Below are positions 16,474-23,567 of a DNA stretch of 64,000 nt, piece after piece (position 1 is the stretch's first letter; each line of letters begins with the position of its first letter). A program made the position numbers and the translations under genes. The DNA lies in contig NZ_JAHWGP010000028.1 in the NCBI RefSeq assembly GCF_020873915.1, forward strand, positions 1 through 64,000. Direction: 5' to 3'. The notes below the pieces were generated by a model. That model searched no databases. It was not told the DNA's origin and was given only the letters and a program-made list of their open reading frames with translations. This stretch comes from Streptomyces sp. DH5. Its GTDB lineage: Bacteria > Actinomycetota > Actinomycetes > Streptomycetales > Streptomycetaceae.

Positions 16474-18192
16474 TCACTTGGCGTCGGCGTAGCACTCCAC
16501 GACCGCCGTCGTGAACGGGAACCGCACGGGGGTCGGTCCGAACGTCAGCCGGCCGGCGAGGTCGGCGGACTGCCGGATCGCTTCCGCCACCGTCGCCGCC
16601 TCCTCCTCGGGGCAGTGCACGATCACCTCGTCGTGCTGGAAGAAGACCAGTTCGGCCGCCATGCCGCTCAGCGTCCTCCGCAGCGCCGCGAGCAGCAGCA
16701 GGGCCCAGTCGGCGGCGCTGCCCTGGACCACGAAGTTGCGGGCGAAGCGGCCCCGGGCGCGGGCGTCGGTCGAGGCGTAGCCCGGGACCCACGGGCGGGC
16801 CTCGGCTTCCGGGCCCCACGGCCGGGCCGCCGGGCCCGGCTCCTCCTGGGCGGGCGGAATGCCGGCCTCCTCCGTCGCGTCCTCCGTCGGGCGGACGGCG
16901 GGCGGGCAGGTGCGGCCCAGCCAGGTCCGTACGAGTCGGCCCTCCTGGCCGGCGCGGGCGGCCTCGTCGACGTAGGCCACCGCCTTGGGGAAGCGGCGCC
17001 TGAGCGCGGCGAGGTTCTTCAGGCCGTCGCCGGAGGTTTGGCCGTAGACGGCGCCGAGGACGGCGAGCTTGGCCTGGGCGCGGTCGCCGGAGAAGGCGCG
17101 GTCGGACACCGACTGGTAGAGGTCGCTCTCCCGGCCGGCCACCTCCATCAGGCCGGGGTCGCGGGAGATGGCCGCCAGCACCCTCGGCTCCATCTGGTCG
17201 GCGTCGGCGACGACGAGGCGCCAGCCGGGGTCGGCGACGACGGCGCGGCGGATGATCTTGGGGATCTGCAGGGCGCCTCCGCCGTTGGTCACCCAGCGGC
17301 CGGTGACGGTGCCCCCGGCGAGGAACTCGGGCCGGAAGCGGCCGTCGCGCACCCAGTCCTGGAGCCAGGACCAGCCGTGGGCGACCCAGATGCGGTACAG
17401 CTTCTTGTACTCGAGGAGCGGCTTGACCGCCGGGTGGTCGACGGACTCGATCTCCCAGCGGCGGGTCGAGGTGACCTTGACACCGGCCCGGGCGAACGCC
17501 TTGACCACATCGGCCGGGAGATCGGGCCGGACCCGGTGGCCGAAGGCGGCGGACACCTCGTCGGCGAGCTCGGCGAGCCGGCGGGGCCCGCCGCCGCCCG
17601 CGTACCGCTCGCCGAGCAGGTCGTGCAGCACCGCGCGGTGCACGTCCGCCCGCCAGGGAAGCCCCGCGCGGTTCATCTCGGCGGCCACCAGCATGCCCGC
17701 CGACTCGGCGGCGGTCAGCAGCCGCATCCGGTCCGGGTGCGCGGTCGCGTCGGTGCGCCGCTGCTGTCCGGCGTAGACCGCGATGAGGTCCGGCAGCGGC
17801 AGGGGGGTGCCGTGGGGCTCGAAGAGGGCCGACTGCGCGCCCGGTTCGGCCTGGCGCTGCGCCGGATCGGGCGGCACCGGACCGCCGCGCAGCCGGGCCA
17901 GCGCGGCAGCCGCCGAACGGGGCTCCCCGTACCTGCCCTCGTGACCGAGCAGGAGCGTTTCGGCGGCCTCGATGTCGTACGCCCGCTCCACGCGTACCCC
18001 CGAGGCGAGCAGGTCCGGGTAGACCTCGGCGGTGGACCGCCACACCCAGCGGGTGACGCCGGGACGGCTCCGCACGGCCTCAGCGAGGTCCGTCTCGCGC
18101 CGCACCGGGGCGGCGGGCAGGCCGTCCGGACCGAGGGGGGCGACGTCGACGCCGCCCCCCTCGGCCGGAGCGAGTGCCCACCGGTCGGTCAT
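16474..18192 (-). CDS. Orphan family-A DNA polymerase (bifunctional exonuclease/polymerase type)
   Basis: 572 aa, start at MTDRWALAPAEGGG. The polymerase motifs are present: motif A VVADADQMEPRVLA (about 325-338), motif B KLAVLGAVYGQ (about 372), and motif C FFQHDEVIVHCP with the catalytic HDE (about 519). It is much shorter than PolI: the 5' nuclease is absent and the N-terminal half is only a degenerate exonuclease-like fold. Motif B lacks the usual R.AK..NFG form and reads Q.KLAVLGAVYG. Streptomyces carry such a second PolA-like protein whose role (repair or translesion) is not settled. The finger region has a variable insert rich in E, P and W (about 450-480). It converges on the SARP gene with no gap. 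Confidence 0.85.
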   Translation of the reverse strand: MTDRWALAPAEGGGVDVAPLGPDGLPAAPVRRETDLAEAVRSRPGVTRWVWRSTAEVYPDLLASGVRVERAYDIEAAETLLLGHEGRYGEPRSAAAALARLRGGPVPPDPAQRQAEPGAQSALFEPHGTPLPLPDLIAVYAGQQRRTDATAHPDRMRLLTAAESAGMLVAAEMNRAGLPWRADVHRAVLHDLLGERYAGGGGPRRLAELADEVSAAFGHRVRPDLPADVVKAFARAGVKVTSTRRWEIESVDHPAVKPLLEYKKLYRIWVAHGWSWLQDWVRDGRFRPEFLAGGTVTGRWVTNGGGALQIPKIIRRAVVADPGWRLVVADADQMEPRVLAAISRDPGLMEVAGRESDLYQSVSDRAFSGDRAQAKLAVLGAVYGQTSGDGLKNLAALRRRFPKAVAYVDEAARAGQEGRLVRTWLGRTCPPAVRPTEDATEEAGIPPAQEEPGPAARPWGPEAEARPWVPGYASTDARARGRFARNFVVQGSAADWALLLLAALRRTLSGMAAELVFFQHDEVIVHCPEEEAATVAEAIRQSADLAGRLTFGPTPVRFPFTTAVVECYADAK

Positions 18193-18367
18193 ACGGGCGA
18201 GTGTGGCAGGGGGGTCCGACATCGCACCCCGGACGGGGCCCGCGCGGGCCGGGCCGCCGCCGCCCGGACCCTGCCTCGGCGGCATTCCGGGCCGGGCCGA
18301 CCGGCGGGCACCGCGGACCGTGCCTCGGCGGGCGTCCCGGGCCGGGCCGCCGCGAGCCCCGGCGGGG

Positions 18368-19123
18368 TCAGGCCTCCCGCGTGTCGCCGTCCTCGGTCTC
18401 GGCCCGGGTCCCGGCGTACCGGGCCAGTGCTTCGGCGACGTACCGCTCGGTGGCCGTCTTGGTGACCCCGAGGCCGTCGAGGAGGCCGTCGCCGTTCCCG
18501 TGCTCGAGCAGGGCGAGCAGGATGTGCTCGGTGCCGACGTGGTGGTGGCCGAGGCGGAGGGCCTCCCGGAAGGTCAGCTCCAGGACCTTCTTGGCCGCCG
18601 GACCGTACGGCACCAGTTCGGGGGCGTCCTCGACGGCCGGCGGGAGCGCCGCGCGGGCGGCCTCGCGGACCGCGTCCACGGTGACTCCCTGCTCGCTGAT
18701 CGCCTTCACGGCGAGCCCTTCGGGTTCGGCCAGCAGACCGAGGACGAGGTGCTCGGGGAGCCCTTCGGCGTTGTGGGCGGCCTGGGCCTCGTTGTGCGCG
18801 GCCACGACCGTGTTGCGGGCGCGGGGCGTGAAGCGGTGGAAGCCCTGGCTCGGATCGAGGTCGTTTCCCTCCTTCGGTACGAAGCGCTTCTGGGCCGCCT
18901 GCCGGGTGACCCCCATGCTCCTGCCGATGTCCGTCCAGGAGGCGCCCGAACGCCGGGCCTGGTCCACGAAGTGGCCGATCAGGTGGTCGGCCACGTCCCC
19001 GAGGTGCTCACCGGCGAGCACCGCGTCCTGGAGCTGCCGCAGCGGCTCCTCGTGGACCTTCTTGATCGCCGAGATGAGGTCGTCGAGGCGTACGGATGAC
19101 GTGATGGCGGGGTTCGTCGTCAT
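18368..19123 (-). CDS. Clp-N repeat protein with N-terminal helix-turn-helix
   Basis: 251 aa. Residues about 1-80 hold a predicted HTH (SGASWTDIGRSMGVTRQAAQ). Two Clp N-terminal repeats follow (FTPRARNTVVAAHNEAQAAH and AKKVLELTFREALRLGHHHV, each with the typical EHL/EHILLALL). No AAA+ module is present, so it is a DNA-binding regulator or adaptor that borrows the substrate-sensing domain of ClpC, not an unfoldase. It is divergent from the DUF2786 gene. The promoter (TTGACA, 17 bp, TACGGT) ends six bases before the ATG and lies inside two palindromes, which suggests a leaderless transcript and autoregulation. Confidence in family is high; the regulatory role is inferred. Confidence 0.85.
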   Translation of the reverse strand: MTTNPAITSSVRLDDLISAIKKVHEEPLRQLQDAVLAGEHLGDVADHLIGHFVDQARRSGASWTDIGRSMGVTRQAAQKRFVPKEGNDLDPSQGFHRFTPRARNTVVAAHNEAQAAHNAEGLPEHLVLGLLAEPEGLAVKAISEQGVTVDAVREAARAALPPAVEDAPELVPYGPAAKKVLELTFREALRLGHHHVGTEHILLALLEHGNGDGLLDGLGVTKTATERYVAEALARYAGTRAETEDGDTREA

Positions 19124-19172
19124 GTGTCAACCGTAAGTTGACACCCGGGAGGTGTCAACCCGAGGTTGACAT
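19124..19172. promoter_or_regulatory. Twin palindromic operators over the ClpN-HTH promoter
   Basis: TGTCAAC-CGTAA-GTTGACA (19125-19143) and TGTCAAC-CCGAG-GTTGACA (19153-19171) have identical arms, with centres 28 bp apart (close to three helical turns). On the minus strand the -35 TTGACA (19153-19158) falls in the second and the -10 TACGGT (19130-19135) in the first, with a 17-bp spacer. The ATG at 19123 is seven bases after the -10. A rightward TTGACA (19166-19171) may serve the divergent DUF2786 gene. Binding by the adjacent HTH protein is inferred. Confidence 0.8.
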
Positions 19173-19205
19173 CTTCGGGTGAAGGGCCGTGGCACGATCG
19201 GATCC

Positions 19206-20330
19206 GTGAGTACGTCCAGCACCATCGACCGGGCCTTCCGGGCCGCCCTCTACGAGACCGGCGACGACGCCCTCGACACCGGCGCGTCCCTGCTCGCCGC
19301 CGACCCGGCGGCCGACGCCGAACTGGACCGGCGCGGCGAGGAGTTCCTGAGCACCGTCTGGCGGCGCGGCTGGCAGCCCGCCGACGTCGTACGGATCGTC
19401 CGGCGCGAACTGGGCGACGTGCACGTACGCCTCGTCTCGGCGCTGATCCGCGCGCAGGCCCCCCGCGACGACCGGCCGCGAGGGCCGCGCTGGGAGGCCC
19501 AGCTGGACCGGCTCGGCGAAGGGACCCCGGCCACCGCACCGCCCGGCGACCGCTTCTCGCACGCCACCGCCGTACTGGAGCTGTACCGCCTGCTGCTGCG
19601 CCTGCCCGCCCTCGAACCCCTCGACGAGGCGGCGGCCCCCGGCCCGCGCGACCGGCGGCCGGAGTCCCGCATGCTCGGCCGCATCCGCGCACTGCTGGCC
19701 AAGGCGGAGGCGACGGGGTTCCCGGAGGAGGCGGAGGCGCTCAGCGCCAAGGCGCAGGAGCTGATGGCGCGGCACAGCGTCGACGAGGCGCTGCTCGCGG
19801 CGCGGGAGCCCTCGGGCGAGACCCCGGGCGCCTGCCGGATCGGGGTGGAACCGCCGTACGAGCAGGCCAAGGCGGTACTGCTGGACGCGGTCGCGGAAGC
19901 GAACCGCTGCCGGGCGGTGTGGAACGAGCCCTTCGGCTTCTCCACCGTGGTCGGCTTCGCCTCCGACCTGGAGGCGGTCGAGCTCCTCTACACCTCACTG
20001 CTCGTGCAGGCCACCACCGCGATGACCAGGGCGGAGGCCGCGCAGCGCGCCGGGGGACGGAAGCGGACCAAGACCTTCCGGCAGTCGTTCCTGGCGGCCT
20101 ACGCGCACCGCGTGGGAACACGTCTCGCGGTCGCCGCCGAGACCGGGGTGGGCGACGACCTGCTCCCGGTCCTCGCCTCCCGCGCGGTGGCGGTCGCCGA
20201 TCACACGGACCGCCTGTTCCCGGAGACGACGACCACGCGGATGCGCGGGGTGAGCGACGCGGCGGGCTGGGAGGAGGGCGCCCGCGCGGCGGACGGAGCC
20301 CAGGTCGGGGTGCGCCCGCGCCTGCCCTGA
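19206..20330 (+). CDS. DUF2786 domain protein
   Basis: 374 aa from the GTG at 19206 (reading VSTSSTIDRAFRAALYETG); an ATG nine codons upstream is less likely. The DUF2786 signature RMLGRIRALLAKAEATGFPEEA, then EALSAKAQELMARHSVDEALL, lies around residues 158-198. This domain is found in actinobacteria and phages with unknown activity; distant relatives are associated with metallopeptidase-like SprT proteins. The region after it (AEANRCRAVWN, VGFASDLEAVELLYTSLLVQ) is conserved in the family. No catalytic motif can be named. It shares the short divergent promoter region with the ClpN-HTH gene and may be controlled by it. The C-terminal codons are partly duplicated downstream. Confidence 0.75.
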   Translation: MSTSSTIDRAFRAALYETGDDALDTGASLLAADPAADAELDRRGEEFLSTVWRRGWQPADVVRIVRRELGDVHVRLVSALIRAQAPRDDRPRGPRWEAQLDRLGEGTPATAPPGDRFSHATAVLELYRLLLRLPALEPLDEAAAPGPRDRRPESRMLGRIRALLAKAEATGFPEEAEALSAKAQELMARHSVDEALLAAREPSGETPGACRIGVEPPYEQAKAVLLDAVAEANRCRAVWNEPFGFSTVVGFASDLEAVELLYTSLLVQATTAMTRAEAAQRAGGRKRTKTFRQSFLAAYAHRVGTRLAVAAETGVGDDLLPVLASRAVAVADHTDRLFPETTTTRMRGVSDAAGWEEGARAADGAQVGVRPRLP

Positions 20331-20368
20331 GCCGGGCCCCTGTCGCCCCGCGCCTGCCCTGAGCCGGG
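20315..20368 (+). repeat. 22-bp direct repeat spanning the DUF2786 stop codon
   Basis: CCCGCGCCTGCCCTGAGCCGG plus a further G occurs at 20315-20336 and again at 20347-20368, a 32-bp period. The first copy contains the last codons (RLP) and the TGA; the second lies in the 3' untranslated region. Confidence 0.85.
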
Positions 20369-20412
20369 TTCCTGCCGCCCCGCGCCGTCGTCCCCGGGAG
20401 GGCGGGCGTCCC

Positions 20413-21036
20413 TCAGGAACCGAGGCCGGGCGTCGGCAGCCCCGTCGGGAAGTCGCCGCCCTCGGCCTTGGTGTACGTCTCGGTGCCGAGGGCGCCCTTC
20501 CAGGTGACCTTCAGGGAGGTTCCGTCGACCGAGTCCACCGTGCCGCTCGCCCGGTCCTCCGTGCCGTCGTCGCACTTCAGGCTGATCGACCGGCTCCCAC
20601 CGTCCTCCCGGGCGGTGCCGGTGCACAGGGTGCCGCCGGTGGCGAAGAGCGCCGCCTCCTCGCCGTTGACCATGAGGACCACGGCGTTCCCGCCGGCGGT
20701 GGTGAGCCAGCTGCCGTCCAGCTCGCCCGCCGGGGCCCCGCTCGCCCCGGAGTCACCCGTACCGCCGCCGGAGTCCGCGGACGCCGTGGCGGACGGGGTC
20801 GGGCTCGCCGAGTCGTCCGCGCCGTCGGAGCCGTCCCCGCCGCACGCCGTCAGGGCGAGCACGCCGGCCAGCCCCACGGCCGCGGCGGCCACCCTCGCGC
20901 GTCCCGGGGACGACCCGCGCGGTGCGCGTGCGGACGACCCGCGCGGTACGGATGCGGACGACCCGCATGGTGCGGGCGCGTGCGTCACCGGACGCGCCGA
21001 AGCGTCCGAAGCCCTCGAAGCCTCCGCAGTCACCAC
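20413..21036 (-). CDS. Putative lipoprotein
   Basis: 207 aa with AGGGGGC before the GTG. A lipobox-type signal sits far into the reading frame: AAAAVGLAGVLALTACGG, with the cysteine near residue 65. A Ser/Thr/Gly/Asp-rich linker follows (DGADDSASPTPSATASADSG). A small beta-rich domain (ELDGSWLTTAGGNAVVLMVN, SISLKCDDGTEDRASGTVD) comes last. The N-region is unusually long and contains three copies of an 8-residue block, so the true start may be further in. It would be anchored outside the membrane after SPase II cleavage. Function unknown. Confidence 0.65.
   Translation of the reverse strand: MVTAEASRASDASARPVTHAPAPCGSSASVPRGSSARAPRGSSPGRARVAAAAVGLAGVLALTACGGDGSDGADDSASPTPSATASADSGGGTGDSGASGAPAGELDGSWLTTAGGNAVVLMVNGEEAALFATGGTLCTGTAREDGGSRSISLKCDDGTEDRASGTVDSVDGTSLKVTWKGALGTETYTKAEGGDFPTGLPTPGLGS
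20908..20979 (-). repeat. Three tandem 24-bp units in the lipoprotein N-region
   Basis: Units 20908-20931, 20932-20955 and 20956-20979 each start GGACGACCCGC and differ by a few bases. On the minus strand they encode the repeating blocks CGSSASVP, RGSSARAP and RGSSPGRA. The first unit reaches almost to the hydrophobic signal core. Confidence 0.8.
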
Positions 21037-21286
21037 GAGCCCCCTGCCTGTTGCCGGCCCCCTCGGCCGGACGACCGCAGTCAGCTAACAGCAACCGCCC
21101 GCCCCCGGCCAGCCCCCGTCCCCCGTGACGCACCTCGCACCCTGGGCGACTCGTCTCACCGGAAGGGCACACGAGGGAACACAAAAGCCCTCGGACGCGT
21201 CTGTCAGGGGGCGGGGATTCGGTAAAGCGTCCGTCAAAGCGGGTACGACGCGACCGTCGACGCTGTAATCGCAGGAACACCCCGCG

Positions 21287-21332
21287 TGCACGTGCATCTG
21301 CCCATGCATCTGCATTTGAACAAAGCTATGAT
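21287..21332 (+). promoter_or_regulatory. Shared TGCATCTGC motif and -10 box upstream of the DUF397 gene
   Basis: A 27-bp block (21287-21313) reads TGCACGTGCATCTGCCC, then A, then TGCATCTGC. It recurs with one mismatch before the HATPase gene at 22349-22375 (minus). Here it is followed, 13 bp later, by TATGAT (21327-21332), a good -10. No -35 consensus exists, so the block probably binds an activator. The rest of the 359-bp gap (21037-21395) holds nothing recognisable. Confidence 0.65.
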
Positions 21333-21395
21333 CCCGGTCAGTTGACCACTGCATCAATGGCCACATCAGCCAAGTGCACCAGCGGGGAGCGACCT

Positions 21396-21680
21396 GTGGA
21401 CCACGACGTGTTCGACGGTGACGTGAACGACGGTGCGGGCGCGCCCGGCGTGCACAACGGCATGGCGGCCACCGGGCTGGACGGAGTGGCCTGGCAGAAG
21501 AGCCGACACAGCAATTCCCAGGGATCGTGCGTGGAGTTCGCCCGGCTGCCCGGCGGCGAGGTGGCCGTGCGCAACTCCCGCTTCCCCGACGGTCCCGCGC
21601 TCGTCTACACCCGTGCGGAGATCGAGGCCATGCTGCTGGGCGTGAAGGACGGCGAGTTCGACCACCTGGTCGCCGGCTGA
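21396..21680 (+). CDS. DUF397 domain protein
   Basis: 94 aa from the GTG at 21396, with GGGAG seven bases upstream; in-frame starts exist further 5' (21342). The core VAWQKSRHSNSQGSCVEFAR, then LPGGEVAVRNSRFPDGPALVY, is the DUF397 signature. These small proteins are partners (antitoxin-like or sequestering) of XRE-DUF5753 regulators in Streptomyces developmental control (WhiJ and BldB-type sets). The matching XRE gene lies 0.9 kb downstream, with an anti-sigma-like ATPase between. The first 35 residues are an acidic, Gly-rich extension (DHDVFDGDVNDGAGAPGV). Confidence 0.85.
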   Translation: MDHDVFDGDVNDGAGAPGVHNGMAATGLDGVAWQKSRHSNSQGSCVEFARLPGGEVAVRNSRFPDGPALVYTRAEIEAMLLGVKDGEFDHLVAG

Positions 21681-21756
21681 CGCACCCGGGTGGGCCCGGT
21701 GTGTTCAAGGGGCGGCGACGCGCGTAGAACCGGCGCGCCCGTGCGCCGGTGCTTCG

Positions 21757-22275
21757 TCAGCGGCCGCGACCGCTGTCCCCGGCGGGCCGGGGGAGCCGGA
21801 ACATCGCCCACACCACCTTGCCGCTGAGCGCCCCCGCCAGCGGGTGCCAGCCCCAGCCGTCGCTGAAGGAGTCCACCAGGAACAGCCCGCGGCCGGACTC
21901 GGCGGAGAAGTCGTCGGAGTCGCGGGCGACGGGGTTGTCGTCGCTGGGGTCGCGCACCGCGCACACCAGCCGCTCGGTCCACCGCATCAGGTGCAGTCGT
22001 ACCGGCGGTTCCTGTGGCGTCAGTCGCGGGGCGCCGGACGGCAGGGCGTGCCGCAGGGCGTTGGTGACCAGTTCGGAGACCACCAGGCAGACGTCGTCGA
22101 AACGGTCGCCGCGGTCCCACTGGTCGAGCGTCTTGCGGGTGAACTGCCGTGCGTCGCGGACCGCTTCGAACCGGGCGGGGAGGGCGCAGGAGGCGGCGTC
22201 GGACGCGGCCGAGAGGTTCAGCGGCGGAAGGCCCTGCCGTAACGGCTCGAGCATGGTCGATCCATTCGTCCCCAT
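21757..22275 (-). CDS. Anti-sigma/serine-kinase-type ATP-binding protein (HATPase_c_2)
   Basis: 172 aa from MGTNGSTML; the frame is open upstream but codon use supports this ATG. GHKL motifs of the SpoIIAB/RsbW-like class are present: N box VVSELVTNALRHA (about 80-92), G1 VRDPSDDNPV and G2 SGRGLFLVDSFSD. Proteins of this class bind or phosphorylate anti-anti-sigma factors, or have become stand-alone regulators next to XRE/DUF397 genes. The promoter region carries the 27-bp block also found before the DUF397 gene, so the two, convergent on each other, are probably co-controlled by the XRE protein at 22605. Confidence 0.85.
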   Translation of the reverse strand: MGTNGSTMLEPLRQGLPPLNLSAASDAASCALPARFEAVRDARQFTRKTLDQWDRGDRFDDVCLVVSELVTNALRHALPSGAPRLTPQEPPVRLHLMRWTERLVCAVRDPSDDNPVARDSDDFSAESGRGLFLVDSFSDGWGWHPLAGALSGKVVWAMFRLPRPAGDSGRGR

Positions 22276-22348
22276 GCGAGGCACTCCCGGGAATTCGCGG
22301 TCGTAGCGAGCGGCGGTGGTGCGGGGACCATGGTTTCGGATGCGCACG

Positions 22349-22375
22349 GCAGATGCAAGGGCAGATGCACGTGCA
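22349..22375 (-). promoter_or_regulatory. Second copy of the 27-bp TGCATCTGC motif
   Basis: On the minus strand it reads TGCACGTGCATCTGCCC, then T, then TGCATCTGC, 26/27 identical to 21287-21313 and oriented toward the HATPase gene 73 bp away. It lies in the 329-bp gap (22276-22604) between that gene and the divergent XRE gene. The rest of the gap is AT-richer and should contain the XRE promoter. No other structure was recognised. Confidence 0.65.
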
Positions 22376-22604
22376 GCTGACCGAATTGGTCTGCCCGTAC
22401 GGGTTTGTTGGTCAATTTTTCCGTCATCTTCCCGTCCTCTCCTGGCTGTTCTCCTGCCTTCTCGTTGCGTCCCGGCTGCCCGTTCGGTGATGCTTCCCGA
22501 TCGGATCGCTCGGCTCGACCCCGTTTGCGTAACCGGACGAGTACTGCTCGAAGTGTTTTGGTGGCAGACTGCGGGCCTTGAAGACGTTGGGGAGGCTGGC
22601 GAAC

Positions 22605-23465
22605 GTGAGCGCGGGAGAGCCGGGATCGGTGGTGCGGCGCATGCTGCTCGGATCACAACTCAGGCGACTGCGTGAGGCGCGGGGGATCACGCGTGAGGCG
22701 GCGGGCTATTCGATCCGCGCCTCCGAATCGAAGATCAGCCGGATGGAACTGGGCCGGGTGAGCTTCAAGACGAGGGACGTCGAGGACCTGCTGACGCTGT
22801 ACGGCATCACGGACGAGCAGGAGCGCACCTCGCTGATCTCCCTCGCCAAGGAGGCCAATGTCGCCGGCTGGTGGCACAGCTACTCGGACGTGCTGCCGAG
22901 CTGGTTCCCCACCTATGTGGGGCTGGAGGGCGCGGCCTCGCTGCTGCGCGCGTACGAGGTGCAGTTCGTGCACGGTCTGCTGCAGACCGAGGAGTACGCC
23001 CGCGCGGTGGTGCGGCGGGGCATGAAGAGCGCGAGCGACGCCGACGTGGAGCGGCGGGTGGCGCTGCGCCTGGAGCGGCAGAAGTACCTGGTCGCGGAGA
23101 ACGCCCCGGAGTTCCACGTCGTCCTCGACGAGGCCGCCCTGCGCCGGCCCTACGGCGACCGCGGGGTGATGCGCGGCCAGCTCCAGCACCTCATCGAGGT
23201 CTCCGAGCGGCCCAATGTCCGGCTGCAGGTCGTGCCGTTCAGCCTCGGCGGCCACTCCGGCGAGTCGGGCTCGTTCACCATCCTCAGCTTCCCCGAGCCC
23301 GACCTCTCGGACGTCGTGTACATGGAGCAGCTGACCAGCGCGCTGTACCTCGACAAGGCCGAGGACGTGAGCCAGTACGAGAAGGCGCTCAAGGAGCTCC
23401 AGCACGACAGCCCGGGCCCGTCGGAGAGCCGGGACCTGCTGCGGGGGCTGCTGCAGCTGTCCTGA
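22605..23465 (+). CDS. XRE-family regulator with DUF5753 domain
   Basis: 286 aa from the GTG at 22605 with GGGGAGG upstream; a TTG nine codons earlier is also in frame. The HTH (LGSQLRRLREARGITREAAG, SESKISRMELGR) spans about 20-75. The C-terminal DUF5753 domain (from about 105: YVGLEGAASLLRAYEVQFVH, GLLQTEEYARAVV, RPNVRLQVVPFSLGGHSGE, VVYMEQLTSALYLDK) is typical of the WhiJ-like regulators encoded with DUF397 partners. It is the likely binder of the repeated TGCATCTGC blocks in front of the other two genes. Such sets modulate development and antibiotic production; the signal here is unknown. Confidence 0.88.
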   Translation: MSAGEPGSVVRRMLLGSQLRRLREARGITREAAGYSIRASESKISRMELGRVSFKTRDVEDLLTLYGITDEQERTSLISLAKEANVAGWWHSYSDVLPSWFPTYVGLEGAASLLRAYEVQFVHGLLQTEEYARAVVRRGMKSASDADVERRVALRLERQKYLVAENAPEFHVVLDEAALRRPYGDRGVMRGQLQHLIEVSERPNVRLQVVPFSLGGHSGESGSFTILSFPEPDLSDVVYMEQLTSALYLDKAEDVSQYEKALKELQHDSPGPSESRDLLRGLLQLS

Positions 23466-23567
23466 CGGAGCGCCCCCAACTCCGTTGCGACACAAGTACG
23501 ATGACGCATGGTCAGACCACGGAGCTGATCAGCGCTCTGCTGGTGCAGCGAGGGATCGAGGGATCAC

